Assembly: GCA_036273735.1 (NCBI GenBank)
Contig: DASUHA010000025.1
Location: 1-64,000, forward strand
DNA: 64,000 nucleotides
Source: 13-2-20CM-66-19 sp036273735
GTDB lineage: Bacteria; Pseudomonadota; Gammaproteobacteria; Steroidobacterales; Steroidobacteraceae
Direction: 5' to 3'
The translations under genes and the position numbers were made by a program. The notes below the pieces were generated by a model. It was not told where the DNA came from. It did no database searches and was given only the letters and a program-made list of their open reading frames with translations. Of this stretch, positions 46,628 to 55,451 are shown piece by piece; the first letter of the stretch is position 1; every line of letters begins with the position of its first letter.

Positions 46628-47215
46628 ATGGCCGAGCGCGAACTGACCGCCGCAGACTGGCGGGGCTACTCCGAAGCGCAGTTTCCACAGGGAAGCTGGA
46701 GCTTGGACGACCACGTGCTGCGCGCGTTGGCCTCAGGGCCGCGCGTGGACCTCATCACCCGCGAGCGCTTCCGCGACTTCACCCTCTTTTTCGAGTGGCG
46801 GCTGCCGCGCGGCGGCAATTCGGGAGTGCTCTATCGTGTCGGGGAGCAGCTCGAGCGTTCCTGGCAGTCCGGGCCCGAGATGCAGCTTCTCGATGACGAG
46901 CACCACAAGGGTGGCGCCAATGCGCTCACTTCCTGCGGGGCGCTCTACGGCCTCGTCGCGCCGTGGCACGATCAGCGCGATATCGCCAACACTTACCACA
47001 GCTCGCGGCTCATCGTGCAGGGCAGCAAGGTCGAGCACTGGATCGATGACACGCAGGTGCTCGGCTACGACCTCGAGAGCGAGGAGCTCAAGGAGCGGAT
47101 CGCGCACAGCAAGTTCCGCGAGTGGCCCCAGTTCGCTCAGCTGCAGGAGGGGCATATCGCCCTGCAGCATCACGGCACGGAGGCCTGGTTCCGCCGCATC
47201 CGCATAGAGACGTAG
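46628..47215 (+). CDS. DUF1080 (3-keto-disaccharide hydrolase fold) protein, cytosolic
   Basis: 195 residues. The concanavalin-like DUF1080 jellyroll is clear: FRDFTLFFEWRLPRGGNSGVLYRV, GPEMQLLDDEHH, YHSSRLIVQGSKVEHWIDDTQVLGYDL and IALQHHGTEAWFRRIRI. Members characterised in Bacteroidetes cleave 3-keto-glycosides and are exported; here no signal peptide or lipobox is visible, so the protein seems cytosolic. No sugar-oxidising partner gene lies nearby. Its ribosome binding site is weak. Confidence 0.85.
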   Translation: MAERELTAADWRGYSEAQFPQGSWSLDDHVLRALASGPRVDLITRERFRDFTLFFEWRLPRGGNSGVLYRVGEQLERSWQSGPEMQLLDDEHHKGGANALTSCGALYGLVAPWHDQRDIANTYHSSRLIVQGSKVEHWIDDTQVLGYDLESEELKERIAHSKFREWPQFAQLQEGHIALQHHGTEAWFRRIRIET

Positions 47216-47240
47216 CGAGGTAACTCAGGCACAGGGACGT

Positions 47241-47312
47241 GCCCGGCCGCGGCAGGTGGCCGAGTCTCGGGCAAAAACCACGCTTTTTGACCGAGACGGC
47301 GCTGGGCCGGGC
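47241..47312. repeat. Large nested inverted repeat between convergent genes (possible bidirectional terminator)
   Basis: Outer arms GCCCGGCC (47241-47248) and GGCCGGGC (47305-47312); inner GTCTCGG (47264-47270) and CCGAGAC (47291-47297); core CAAAAA (47272-47277) and TTTTTG (47284-47289) around CCACGC. The element occupies the 125-bp gap between the DUF1080 gene and prfA, which end towards each other. It carries no U-run after the stem, so classical intrinsic termination is not certain. Confidence 0.6.
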
Positions 47313-47340
47313 AGGAGCCCGGATCCAGCGCTTCAACTAG

Positions 47341-48420
47341 TTACTCGAGCTCGGCGAGAAGCTCCGCCTGGTGCTCCTGCTGCAGCGCATCGAGCAGCTC
47401 ATCGAGATCGCCGTCCATGATCTGCTGCAGCTTGTAGAGCGTGAGATTGATACGGTGGTCGGTGACCCGGCCCTGCGGAAAGTTGTAGGTGCGAATCCGC
47501 TCCGAGCGATCGCCGCTCCCGACCTGCAGGCGCCGCGTCCGGGCGCGAGCGCTCTGCTGCTTTTCCTCCTCGGCGGCGAGCAGGCGGGCCCGCAGCAGCT
47601 TCATGGCGCGGGAGCGATTCTTGTGCTGGGAACGCTCGTCCTGACACTCCACCACGATGCCGGTCGGCAGGTGGGTGATGCGCACCGCCGAGTCGGTCTT
47701 GTTGACGTGCTGTCCACCCGCACCCGAGGAGCGGTAAGTGTCGATCCGCAGGTCCGCCGGATTGATCGCCACTTCCTCGATCTCATCGAGCTCCGGCAGG
47801 ATGGCCACCGTGCAGGCTGAGGTATGAATTCGCCCCTGCGCCTCGGTCTGCGGCACGCGCTGCACGCGGTGGGTGCCGGATTCGAACTTCAGGCGCGAGA
47901 ACGCCCCGCGGCCGGCGATCCGGCTGATGATCTCCTTGTAGCCACCGTGCTCGCCCGGGCTCTCGCTCAGCACCTCGAGCGTAAAGCCCTTCGATTCGGC
48001 GTAGCGGCCGTACATGCGAAGGAGGTCGCCGGCGAAGAGGGCAGCCTCATCGCCTCCCGTCCCGGCACGCACCTCGAGAAAGAGGCCCTTGTCGTCGCGC
48101 GGGTCCTTGGGAAGAAGGAGCGAGCGCAGCTGCGACTCCGCGGCATCGAGCCCCGACTGCAGCCGCCCCACTTCTTCTGCCCCGAGCGAGCGCATGCCGG
48201 CGTCGGGGTCCGCAAGCATCTCCCGCGCGGCCACCAGGTCCCGCTCGAGCTCGTGGTAATGCCGCAGCCGCTCGGCCAGGGGCTCGAGCCGCGCGTATTC
48301 CATCGAGAGGTCCCGGAATTGCGGCGAGCCGCCGGCGATGTCGGCGGTGGCAAGCAGTCGGCCGACCTCCTCGAAGCGATCGGAGAGCTTTTCCAGGCGC
48401 TGGCGGATGGATTCCTTCAT
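47341..48420 (-). CDS. prfA: Peptide chain release factor 1
   Basis: 359 residues from ATG 48420. RF1 terminates at UAA/UAG. Landmarks: the GTGGDEAALFAGDLLRMY domain-2 start, the tripeptide-anticodon region near VQRVPQTEAQGR, and the catalytic SSGAGGQHVNKTDSA with the GGQ methylated by PrmC. hemA, the common upstream partner, is not here; the start instead diverges from a TPR lipoprotein gene 69 bp away. Confidence 0.97.
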   Translation of the reverse strand: MKESIRQRLEKLSDRFEEVGRLLATADIAGGSPQFRDLSMEYARLEPLAERLRHYHELERDLVAAREMLADPDAGMRSLGAEEVGRLQSGLDAAESQLRSLLLPKDPRDDKGLFLEVRAGTGGDEAALFAGDLLRMYGRYAESKGFTLEVLSESPGEHGGYKEIISRIAGRGAFSRLKFESGTHRVQRVPQTEAQGRIHTSACTVAILPELDEIEEVAINPADLRIDTYRSSGAGGQHVNKTDSAVRITHLPTGIVVECQDERSQHKNRSRAMKLLRARLLAAEEEKQQSARARTRRLQVGSGDRSERIRTYNFPQGRVTDHRINLTLYKLQQIMDGDLDELLDALQQEHQAELLAELE

Positions 48421-48489
48421 GGGTGTGACGGGCGGGAGTCTCGAGGCGCGGCATTCTGCGGATTGCTGCGTGGGGAGACAAGGAGTGCC

Positions 48490-50280
48490 ATGCGCGCCGG
48501 GCGGGGAGGCTCTATAGTGACCATCGTGCGTGCCTTGACCCACCCCTTTCGTGTCCTCATCCCCGTTTTGTGCGGGGCGCTCGTGGCGGGCTGCGCCACC
48601 GAGCCGAAGGAGCCGCAGGCGGCGGCGCCGGATGCGGCTGCTCTGACGATCGTGGCCGAGATTGCGCTGCGGCAGGGCGATTGCAGGACCGCTTCCGAGA
48701 CGTATGCGAAGGCGGCGGAGGCGGCCTCCGCGCCCGTGGCCCGCCGGGCAAGCGAGGTCGGCCTCGCCTGTGAGGATCTGCCGGCGGCCTGGCGGTCGGC
48801 GCAACGATGGCGGGAGCTTGCCCCCGAGAGCCGGGAAGCGGATGCCGTCTACGCGACCGTGGCGCTGAAGCTGTACCGGATTGCCGAAGCCCGAGCGGCC
48901 GTCAAGGCGTATCTGCTCGCGCCGTCCGCCAAAGCGGCTCGCCCGCGGCCGGTTGGCGCCGGCAGCAAGGCTGCGGGCCGCACCAGGACCGACTCGGCAT
49001 CACACAACTCCGGCGATAACGGCCTCGCCGACCTGACCACCCTGCTGCTGCAGGAGTCCGATCCGCCTGAAGTGTTTGCGGCGCTGAACGGGGTCATTGA
49101 TGGCGCCGGTGCCTCGCCGGCCAGGCTGACTCTGCTCGGAGAGCTGGCGCTCGAGGCCTATGATGCGCGCAGCGCGGAGCGTTACGCGCTGCGAGCACTT
49201 CGATCGAGTCCCAAGGACGTGCAGGCGAATCGTCTGCTGACACGCTCCTACGTCGTGTTGGGCGACCCGGCCAAGGCGATCGCGGCAGCGCAGAGCTTCA
49301 TGCGTGCGGAGCCGCGGCGTGGCATGTTTGAGCTCGCAGACGTCTACCAGGATCTCGGTAGAGTGGAGGATGCGCATCAGGAGCTCGAGCGGCTGCGCGC
49401 CGGCAACGCGCCACGCGCCGACATCGACCGGCGCCTCGCGATGCTGGCGTACGACTCCGGTGATTTTCAGGAGGCGCAGCAGCGCTTTGCCGATCTCGCC
49501 GAGGATGGCGAGGCGGATGAGAGCACACTCATGTACCTCTCGGACATCGCCGCCCGGCAGGGGGATGTGGCGGCGGCTCTTGCCGGCTACGGTAAGCTCG
49601 CGGACTCCTCGCTTGCGCTGCAGGCGCGGGAGAAGGCGGCGGGACTGCTCTTGTCCGGCCATCACAGGAGCGCCGCGCTCGCTCTGCTCAAGGAGTACGG
49701 GCGGCAGCATCCGGAGGAGACCGTCGACCTCATCGTTGCGGAGGCGCAGCTTCTCGGCGATCACGGCGATGCCGGTGGCGCCCTCAAGCTGTTGGATAGG
49801 GGCCTGAGCGCGCATCCTCAGCATCCGGCGCTCGAATACGAACGGGCCATCATCCTCGAGGAGGAGGGGCAGGTGAGTGAATCGGTGCAGGCGCTGCAGC
49901 GATTGCTGGCGGCGCGCCCCGATGATCCCACACTGTTGAACGCTCTCGGCTACACGCTGGCCGATCACGATCTCGAGCTGGCACACGCCGAGTCGCTGAT
50001 CCGCCGCGCCCTGGTGCAGATGCCCGACAATCCGGCCGTGCTCGATAGTCTCGGCTGGGTGCGGTTCCGCCGCGGCGATGCGGCCGGTGCCGTGCCGTCG
50101 CTCGAGCGCGCGTACGACATCAGTCACGATGCGCAGATTGCGGCCCATTGGGGCCAGGCACTGTGGACGGCGGGGCGGCAGCAGGCCGCACGCAAGGTCT
50201 GGGCGGAGGCGCTGGCGCGTAATCCCGATTCGAAGCCGCTGCAGGCGATCGTCGCCCGCTTCATCCCGAATGCGAAATAA
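48490..50280 (+). CDS. TPR-repeat outer-membrane lipoprotein upstream of lolB
   Basis: 596 residues from ATG 48490 (AGGAG upstream); an earlier in-frame opening reaching back into prfA is rejected. Signal with lipobox ALVAGC (Cys35). The rest is built of tetratricopeptide-like helices, most clearly in the C-terminal half (ALEYERAIILEEEGQVSESVQALQRLL, PTLLNALGYTLAD, PAVLDSLGWVRFRRGDAAGAVPSLERAY). It overlaps lolB by 11 bp, a conserved linkage in this group of gammaproteobacteria. It may scaffold envelope assembly; the exact role is unknown. Confidence 0.88.
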   Translation: MRAGRGGSIVTIVRALTHPFRVLIPVLCGALVAGCATEPKEPQAAAPDAAALTIVAEIALRQGDCRTASETYAKAAEAASAPVARRASEVGLACEDLPAAWRSAQRWRELAPESREADAVYATVALKLYRIAEARAAVKAYLLAPSAKAARPRPVGAGSKAAGRTRTDSASHNSGDNGLADLTTLLLQESDPPEVFAALNGVIDGAGASPARLTLLGELALEAYDARSAERYALRALRSSPKDVQANRLLTRSYVVLGDPAKAIAAAQSFMRAEPRRGMFELADVYQDLGRVEDAHQELERLRAGNAPRADIDRRLAMLAYDSGDFQEAQQRFADLAEDGEADESTLMYLSDIAARQGDVAAALAGYGKLADSSLALQAREKAAGLLLSGHHRSAALALLKEYGRQHPEETVDLIVAEAQLLGDHGDAGGALKLLDRGLSAHPQHPALEYERAIILEEEGQVSESVQALQRLLAARPDDPTLLNALGYTLADHDLELAHAESLIRRALVQMPDNPAVLDSLGWVRFRRGDAAGAVPSLERAYDISHDAQIAAHWGQALWTAGRQQAARKVWAEALARNPDSKPLQAIVARFIPNAK

Positions 50281-50881
50281 CATCGGACCCTCGTCGGCCG
50301 GCATCGTGTCGGCCGGCCTCGCGCTCGCCTTCGCCCTCGCCGGCTGTCAGACCGTTCCCGTGCCGGCAGCGCCTGCCGTGGCGTGGAGCGTCCGCCGGCC
50401 GGCGCTGCAGACGCTCAGCCGCTTCGGCCTCAATGGGCGTGTGGCAGTGGCTGTTGGCAAGCAGGGATTCAATGCAGGACTGCGCTGGTCGCAGACCGGC
50501 ACGATGACGCACCTCAGCCTCACCGGCCCGCTCGGCGCCGGCGGCGTGGAGGTGACTGCAGATGGCGGCAATCTGAGCGTCGTCACTTCGAGCGGCAAGC
50601 ACCTGGGCGCCGACGAGGCGCGTCGCGAGCTCGAGGACAAGCTCGGTTTCGAGCCGCCGCTCGCCAGCCTGCGCTACTGGGTCCTGGGTGTGCCGGACCC
50701 CGCGGGGCCGGCCTCCGTACAGGTCGATTCCCAACAGCGTCTCACCAGCCTCACGCAGGACGGGTGGCGGATCGACTACGGCAGCTACATGCCCGTCGGG
50801 GCCGAATGGCTGCCCCGCCTGATGACACTGCAGCGGGAGGGAGTGCGGGTACGGATGGTCGTCGATGGGTGGCGGTTGTGA
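50270..50881 (+). CDS. lolB: Outer-membrane lipoprotein receptor LolB
   Basis: 203 residues from ATG 50270, with lipobox FALAGC (Cys26). LolB takes lipoproteins from the periplasmic carrier LolA and inserts them in the outer membrane. The unclosed beta-barrel pattern FGLNGRVAVAVGKQGFNAGLRW, MTHLSLTGPLGAG and the C-terminal RLMTLQREGVRVRMVVDGWRL is typical. It overlaps both neighbours, the latter by GTGA with ispE. Confidence 0.93.
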   Translation: MRNNIGPSSAGIVSAGLALAFALAGCQTVPVPAAPAVAWSVRRPALQTLSRFGLNGRVAVAVGKQGFNAGLRWSQTGTMTHLSLTGPLGAGGVEVTADGGNLSVVTSSGKHLGADEARRELEDKLGFEPPLASLRYWVLGVPDPAGPASVQVDSQQRLTSLTQDGWRIDYGSYMPVGAEWLPRLMTLQREGVRVRMVVDGWRL

Positions 50882-51720
50882 CGGGTGCCCAGAGCTCCTG
50901 GCCGGCGCCCGCCAAGCTCAATCTCTTCCTCCACATCACCGGCAGGCGGCCGGACGGCTACCACGAGCTGCAGACCGTCTTTCAGCTCATCGACCTCTGC
51001 GACACGCTGCTGGTGACTGTCCGGGATGACGGGGCGATCGATCGGCCGGAGGGGCCGGCCGATGTGCCGCCGGAATCGGATCTGGTGGTCCGGGCCGCCC
51101 GCGCCTTACAGGACGCCTCCGGCACGGCGCTGGGTGCCACGCTGCGGGTGCGTAAGCGCATCCCCATAGGTGGGGGGCTTGGCGGCGGCAGCTCCGATGC
51201 GGCCACTACGCTCCTCGCGCTCAATCAGCTCTGGGGCTGCCGGCTCCCCATCGACGACCTCGCCCGTCTGGGGCTCCCCCTAGGGGCGGATGTGCCTGTA
51301 TTCATTAGAGGTTTCTCTGCCTGGGCCGAGGGTGTGGGCGAGCGGCTGATCCCGCTCGAGCTGCCCGAGCGCTGGTACGTAGTGATCCATCCCGGGGTCG
51401 GGGTGAGCACCCGCGAGGTGTTCCAGAGCACTGAATTGACACGAAATTCCCCTCTCATCACAATACGCGCCTTTTTCGAGGCCGGTGGTCGCAACGACTG
51501 CGAGCCGGTCGTGCGGGCGCGCTGTCCCGAGGTGGCGGCGGCGCTCGATTGGCTGTCGCGATATGCGCCGGCACGGCTGACGGGAACCGGCTCCTGTATC
51601 TTCGCGTCCTGCGCGACTGCCATCGAGGCGGAGCGAATTGCGGCGCGCGTACCGGATGACTGGACGAGCTTCGTGGCGCGGGGACTTAATATCTCACCGG
51701 CGCAGCGTTCCCTGACGTAG
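50878..51720 (+). CDS. ispE: 4-diphosphocytidyl-2-C-methyl-D-erythritol kinase
   Basis: 280 residues from GTG 50878 (GTGA with lolB). GHMP kinase of the MEP isoprenoid pathway: PAPAKLNLFLHITGRRPDGYHELQTVFQ, the ATP loop PIGGGLGGGSSDAATTL and the C-terminal LTGTGSCIFA glycine loop. The tRNA-Gln gene follows 5 bp after the stop. Confidence 0.96.
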   Translation: MTGAQSSWPAPAKLNLFLHITGRRPDGYHELQTVFQLIDLCDTLLVTVRDDGAIDRPEGPADVPPESDLVVRAARALQDASGTALGATLRVRKRIPIGGGLGGGSSDAATTLLALNQLWGCRLPIDDLARLGLPLGADVPVFIRGFSAWAEGVGERLIPLELPERWYVVIHPGVGVSTREVFQSTELTRNSPLITIRAFFEAGGRNDCEPVVRARCPEVAAALDWLSRYAPARLTGTGSCIFASCATAIEAERIAARVPDDWTSFVARGLNISPAQRSLT

Positions 51721-51725
51721 TTTGC

Positions 51726-51800
51726 TGGGGTGTCGCCAAGTGGTAAGGCAGCGGGTTTTGATCCCGCCATTCGGAGGTTCGAATCCTTCCACCCCAGCCA
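51726..51800 (+). tRNA. tRNA-Gln (anticodon TTG)
   Basis: 75 bases including an encoded CCA end. Acceptor stem TGGGGTG/CACCCCA, D-arm with AAGTGGTAAGG, anticodon stem GCGGG/CCCGC around loop TTTTGAT (TTG, Gln), and T-arm GGAGGTTCGAATCCTTCC. Its location between ispE and prs is conserved in gammaproteobacteria. Confidence 0.96.
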
Positions 51801-51832
51801 ATCATTATTGAGGCGGTTGGCCCGACGAGCCT

Positions 51833-52789
51833 ATGAGTACGAGCGACACGCTGGCGCTGCTTGCCGGCAACGCCAATCCGGCGCTGGCAACAGACATTGC
51901 GCGGCATCTGCAGACGCCGCTCGGGCGGGCGTTTGTCGGCCGCTTCAGCGACGGTGAGGTGAACATCGAGCTGATGGAGAACGTGCGCGGCCGCGACGTC
52001 TTCATCGTGCAACCGACCTGTCCTCCGGCCAACGACACGCTCATGGAGCTGCTCGTCATGGTCGATGCGTGCCGCCGCGCCTCCGCCGCGCGCATCACGG
52101 CGGTGATGCCGTATTTCGGCTACTCGCGCCAGGACCGGCGGCCGCGGGCAACCCGCTCGGCCATCACGGCGAAGCTGGTTGCCAACATGATCTCGAGCGC
52201 CGGCGTCAATCGCCTGCTCACGATCGACCTGCATGCCGATCAGGTGCAGGGATTCTTCGACATCCCGGTCGACAACGTCTATGCCTCGCCGGTGCTGCTC
52301 GGGGACGCCTGGAAGCAGGCGTATCGCAACGTCGTGATCGTTTCACCGGATGTCGGCGGCGTCGTGCGTGCACGCGCCTTCGCCAAGCGTCTCGACGACG
52401 CGGACCTCGCAATCATCGACAAACGCCGGCCGCGGCCGAACGAGTCGAAGGTGATGAACATCATCGGCGACATCAAGGACAAGACCTGCGTGCTCGTCGA
52501 CGACATGATCGATACCGCCGGCACGCTCTGTCACGCCGCACAGGCGTTGAAGGATGAGGGTGCCGCCAAGGTGGTCGCCTACATCACTCACGCCGTGCTC
52601 TCGGGTGAGGCGGTGGAGCGGATCTCGCGCTCGGTGCTCGATGAGCTGGTCGTGACCGACACCATTCCGCTGTCGGCCGCCGCGCGCGGCTGCAGCCGCA
52701 TCCGCCAGCTCTCGGTCGCGGCGTTGCTCGCCGAGACGATCCGCCGGATCCGCGACGAGGAATCGGTCAGCTCGCTGTATGTAGATTGA
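51833..52789 (+). CDS. prs: Ribose-phosphate pyrophosphokinase
   Basis: 318 residues. Makes PRPP from ribose-5-phosphate and ATP. Motifs: LALLAGNANPALA, GRFSDGEVNIE, YFGYSRQDRRP, LTIDLHADQVQGFFDIPVDN and the PRPP loop VLVDDMIDTAGTL. Confidence 0.97.
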   Translation: MSTSDTLALLAGNANPALATDIARHLQTPLGRAFVGRFSDGEVNIELMENVRGRDVFIVQPTCPPANDTLMELLVMVDACRRASAARITAVMPYFGYSRQDRRPRATRSAITAKLVANMISSAGVNRLLTIDLHADQVQGFFDIPVDNVYASPVLLGDAWKQAYRNVVIVSPDVGGVVRARAFAKRLDDADLAIIDKRRPRPNESKVMNIIGDIKDKTCVLVDDMIDTAGTLCHAAQALKDEGAAKVVAYITHAVLSGEAVERISRSVLDELVVTDTIPLSAAARGCSRIRQLSVAALLAETIRRIRDEESVSSLYVD

Positions 52790-52856
52790 GATTTTTTCGG
52801 GTGTGTCGGGCTTGGTCGCGAGCGCCGGCACGTGTTTGTCAACATTGGAGAACATC

Positions 52857-53609
52857 ATGCGTATTTCATTCAGCTTCGGCGCGGACGCGCGCGGGGCGCA
52901 AGGCAAAGGTGCGAGCCGCCGCCTGCGTCGCTCCGGCAAGGTCCCCGCCATCCTCTATGGCGGGCACAAGGAAGCGCAGTCACTCGTGCTCGATCAGCAG
53001 AACCTGCTCACCATGATCGGCGATGAGCGGTTCTACTCTTCGATCGTGCAGCTCAAGATCGACGGCACGACGCAGGAGGCGATCATCAAGGACGTCCAGA
53101 TGCATCCGGCCCGCAATGTGGTCGTGCACGTCGACCTGCAGCGTGTCACCGAGAACGAGATGATCCGGCTGCACCTGCCGATCCACTTCAAGGGGGAGAG
53201 CGTGAGCCCCGGCGTGAAGACGCAGGGCGGCATCGTTTCGCACATGCGCGCCGATATCGAGATCGCCTGCCTGCCGAAGGACCTGCCCGAGTTCCTCGAG
53301 CTCGATCTCTCGGAGATGAACCTCAACGAGACCAAGTTCCTTGCCGACATTCCGCTGCCGCCCGGGGTCACGATCCCGGAGCTGGCGCATCGCAACACGC
53401 CGGTGGTCTCGATCCACGCGCCGCGTGCGGCGGAGCCGGAGCCGGTGGCCGCCGATGCCGCAGCGGCTGCAGCTCCTGTCGAGGGCGCAGCGCCTGCTGC
53501 CGCTGGCGCAGCGCCGCCTGCCGGTGCCGCGCCGGCCGCAGCCGACGCCAAGAAGGGAGAGGAGAAGAAGGAGGCCGCGCCCGCCAAGAAGGAGGGCGGC
53601 AAGAAATAA
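52857..53609 (+). CDS. rplY: 50S ribosomal protein L25, Ctc/TL5 long form
   Basis: 250 residues from ATG 52857 (GGAG nearby). The L25 domain binding 5S rRNA (GKGASRRLRRSGKVPAILYGG) is followed by the TL5 beta domain (EFLELDLSEMNLNETKF, DIPLPPGVTI) and an Ala/Pro/Lys-rich 60-residue disordered tail ending in KKEGGKK. Conserved order prs-rplY-pth. Confidence 0.95.
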   Translation: MRISFSFGADARGAQGKGASRRLRRSGKVPAILYGGHKEAQSLVLDQQNLLTMIGDERFYSSIVQLKIDGTTQEAIIKDVQMHPARNVVVHVDLQRVTENEMIRLHLPIHFKGESVSPGVKTQGGIVSHMRADIEIACLPKDLPEFLELDLSEMNLNETKFLADIPLPPGVTIPELAHRNTPVVSIHAPRAAEPEPVAADAAAAAAPVEGAAPAAAGAAPPAGAAPAAADAKKGEEKKEAAPAKKEGGKK

Positions 53610-53618
53610 CGGCGGCGC

Positions 53619-54230
53619 ATGGCGGGTCAGCCGCTCACGCTCATCGTGGGGCTCGGGAATCCGGGCCCCACGTATGCCCGCACCCGGCACAATGCCGGCT
53701 TCGAGCTCGCCGACGAGCTTGCCCGGCGTGCGGGTGCAAGCTTCCGTCACGAGGGACGCCATCAGGGCGAGCTCGCGCGGGCCAGCATCGCCGGCACGGA
53801 GGTGTGGCTGCTGAAGCCCATGACCTTCATGAACCTCAGCGGCCAGGCCGTGCGCAGTGTCGCCGGGTTCTACCGCATTCCGCCGCAGTCGATCCTGGTG
53901 GCTCACGATGAGCTCGATTTCGCACCCGGCGTGGTGCGCCTGAAGGAAGGCGGCGGCGCCGGGGGTCACAACGGGTTGCGCGACCTCATCGCGCAGCTCG
54001 GTGATCCTTTCTGGCGGCTGCGGATCGGCATCGGTCATCCGGGCGATCGCGGCGCCGTGTTGGATTACGTGCTGGGGCGCCCGCCGGCGGCCGAGGCCGA
54101 GCTGATCCGCGAGGCGGTGCTGGCCGCTGCCGATGCCGTCCCGCTGATGTTGACCGAGGGTACGCAGAAGGCGATGAACCGCCTGCACGCCCGCGGCGGC
54201 GCCAGTCCCTCTCCGCGCTCCCCGGTGTAA
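53619..54230 (+). CDS. pth: Peptidyl-tRNA hydrolase
   Basis: 203 residues. Recycles peptidyl-tRNA dropped during translation. Motifs: IVGLGNPGPTYARTRHNAGF with the catalytic His, MTFMNLSGQAV, VAHDELDFAPG with the catalytic Asp and GGGAGGHNGLRDL. Begins 9 bp after rplY. Confidence 0.97.
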   Translation: MAGQPLTLIVGLGNPGPTYARTRHNAGFELADELARRAGASFRHEGRHQGELARASIAGTEVWLLKPMTFMNLSGQAVRSVAGFYRIPPQSILVAHDELDFAPGVVRLKEGGGAGGHNGLRDLIAQLGDPFWRLRIGIGHPGDRGAVLDYVLGRPPAAEAELIREAVLAAADAVPLMLTEGTQKAMNRLHARGGASPSPRSPV

Positions 54231-54258
54231 GCGGGCGGCGCCAACAGGAGTCCTTTCC

Positions 54259-55350
54259 ATGTCCATCCGGTGCGGCATCGTTGGATTGCCGAATGTCGGC
54301 AAATCGACGCTGTTCAATGCTCTCACGAGAGCGCAGATCGCTGCCGAGAATTATCCCTTCTGCACCATCGATCCCAATGTCGGGATCGTCCCGGTGCCGG
54401 ACCCGCGCCTCGGGCAGCTGGCCGACATCGTACATCCGGAGAAGATCGTCCCGGCCACCGTCGAGCTGGTCGACATTGCAGGTCTCGTCGCCGGCGCCTC
54501 CGAGGGCGCGGGCCTGGGCAACCAGTTTCTCTCCCACATCCGCGAGGTCGATGCCATTGCGCACGTGGTGCGGGCATTCGAGAGCACCGATGTCATTCAC
54601 GTGGCGGGCAAAGTCGATCCGCTGGCCGACATCGAGACCATCGATACCGAGCTCGCGCTTGCGGACTTGGGCAGCGTCGACAAGGCGCTCGACCGCGCTG
54701 CGAAAGCATCGAAGGCCGGCGACAAGGAAGCTCTGCGCAAGCGTGCTCTCCTCGAGCGGGTGAAAGGGCAGCTCGATCAAGTACGCCCGGTGCGGGCGCT
54801 CGCCCTGACGGAGGAGGAGCAGAGGGATCTCAGGGATCTGCACCTCCTGACCGCCAAGCCCGTGATGTATGTTGCCAACGTCGCCGAGAACGGCTTCGAG
54901 GACAACCCGATGCTCGCCGCCATCGAGTCGCGCGCCTCCCGGGAAGGAGCGGCCGTGGTGCCGGTCTGCGCCGCCATCGAGGCGGAGATCGCGCAGCTCG
55001 AGGAGGGCGATCGCGCAGAGTTTCTCGCCGAGCTCAAGCTCAGCGAGCCGGGGCTCGACCGGCTGATCCGGGCGGCCTACCGCCTGTTGGGTCTGCAGAC
55101 TTTCTTCACCGCGGGCCCGAAGGAGGTACGCGCCTGGACCGTGCGCGTGGGCGCGAGCGCTCCGCAGGCCGCCGGGGTGATCCACACCGACTTCGAGCGT
55201 GGCTTCATCCGGGCCGAGGTGATCGCCTTCGAGGATTATGTCGGATTGCGGGGGGAGGCCGGGGCCCGCGAGGCCGGGAAGCTGCGGTTGGAGGGTAAGG
55301 AGTACGTAGTGCGCGAAGGGGATGTGGTGCACTTCCGATTCAACGTTTGA
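54259..55350 (+). CDS. ychF: Ribosome-binding ATPase YchF
   Basis: 363 residues, with AGGAG before ATG 54259. OBG-type NTPase with ATP preference: GLPNVGKSTLFNALT (P-loop), FCTIDPNVG, DIAGLVAGASEGAGLGN and the NVAE element replacing NKxD; TGS-like C-terminus (GFIRAEVIAFEDYV). Linked to ribosome and stress control. Confidence 0.97.
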   Translation: MSIRCGIVGLPNVGKSTLFNALTRAQIAAENYPFCTIDPNVGIVPVPDPRLGQLADIVHPEKIVPATVELVDIAGLVAGASEGAGLGNQFLSHIREVDAIAHVVRAFESTDVIHVAGKVDPLADIETIDTELALADLGSVDKALDRAAKASKAGDKEALRKRALLERVKGQLDQVRPVRALALTEEEQRDLRDLHLLTAKPVMYVANVAENGFEDNPMLAAIESRASREGAAVVPVCAAIEAEIAQLEEGDRAEFLAELKLSEPGLDRLIRAAYRLLGLQTFFTAGPKEVRAWTVRVGASAPQAAGVIHTDFERGFIRAEVIAFEDYVGLRGEAGAREAGKLRLEGKEYVVREGDVVHFRFNV

Positions 55351-55451
55351 GAGGTAGGTCACGGCCGCGAACGCGGATTTTGTTGTGTCGCACGTGACAC
55401 TGTCACTCGGGCTACGTATGGTGCTGTCTCGTCCCGTGAAGGAGCGAGGAA

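Noticed and set aside
47824..48489. N-terminal extension of the TPR lipoprotein back through prfA
   Set aside because: The lipoprotein signal and AGGAG define the start at 48490; the extension only runs antisense to prfA.
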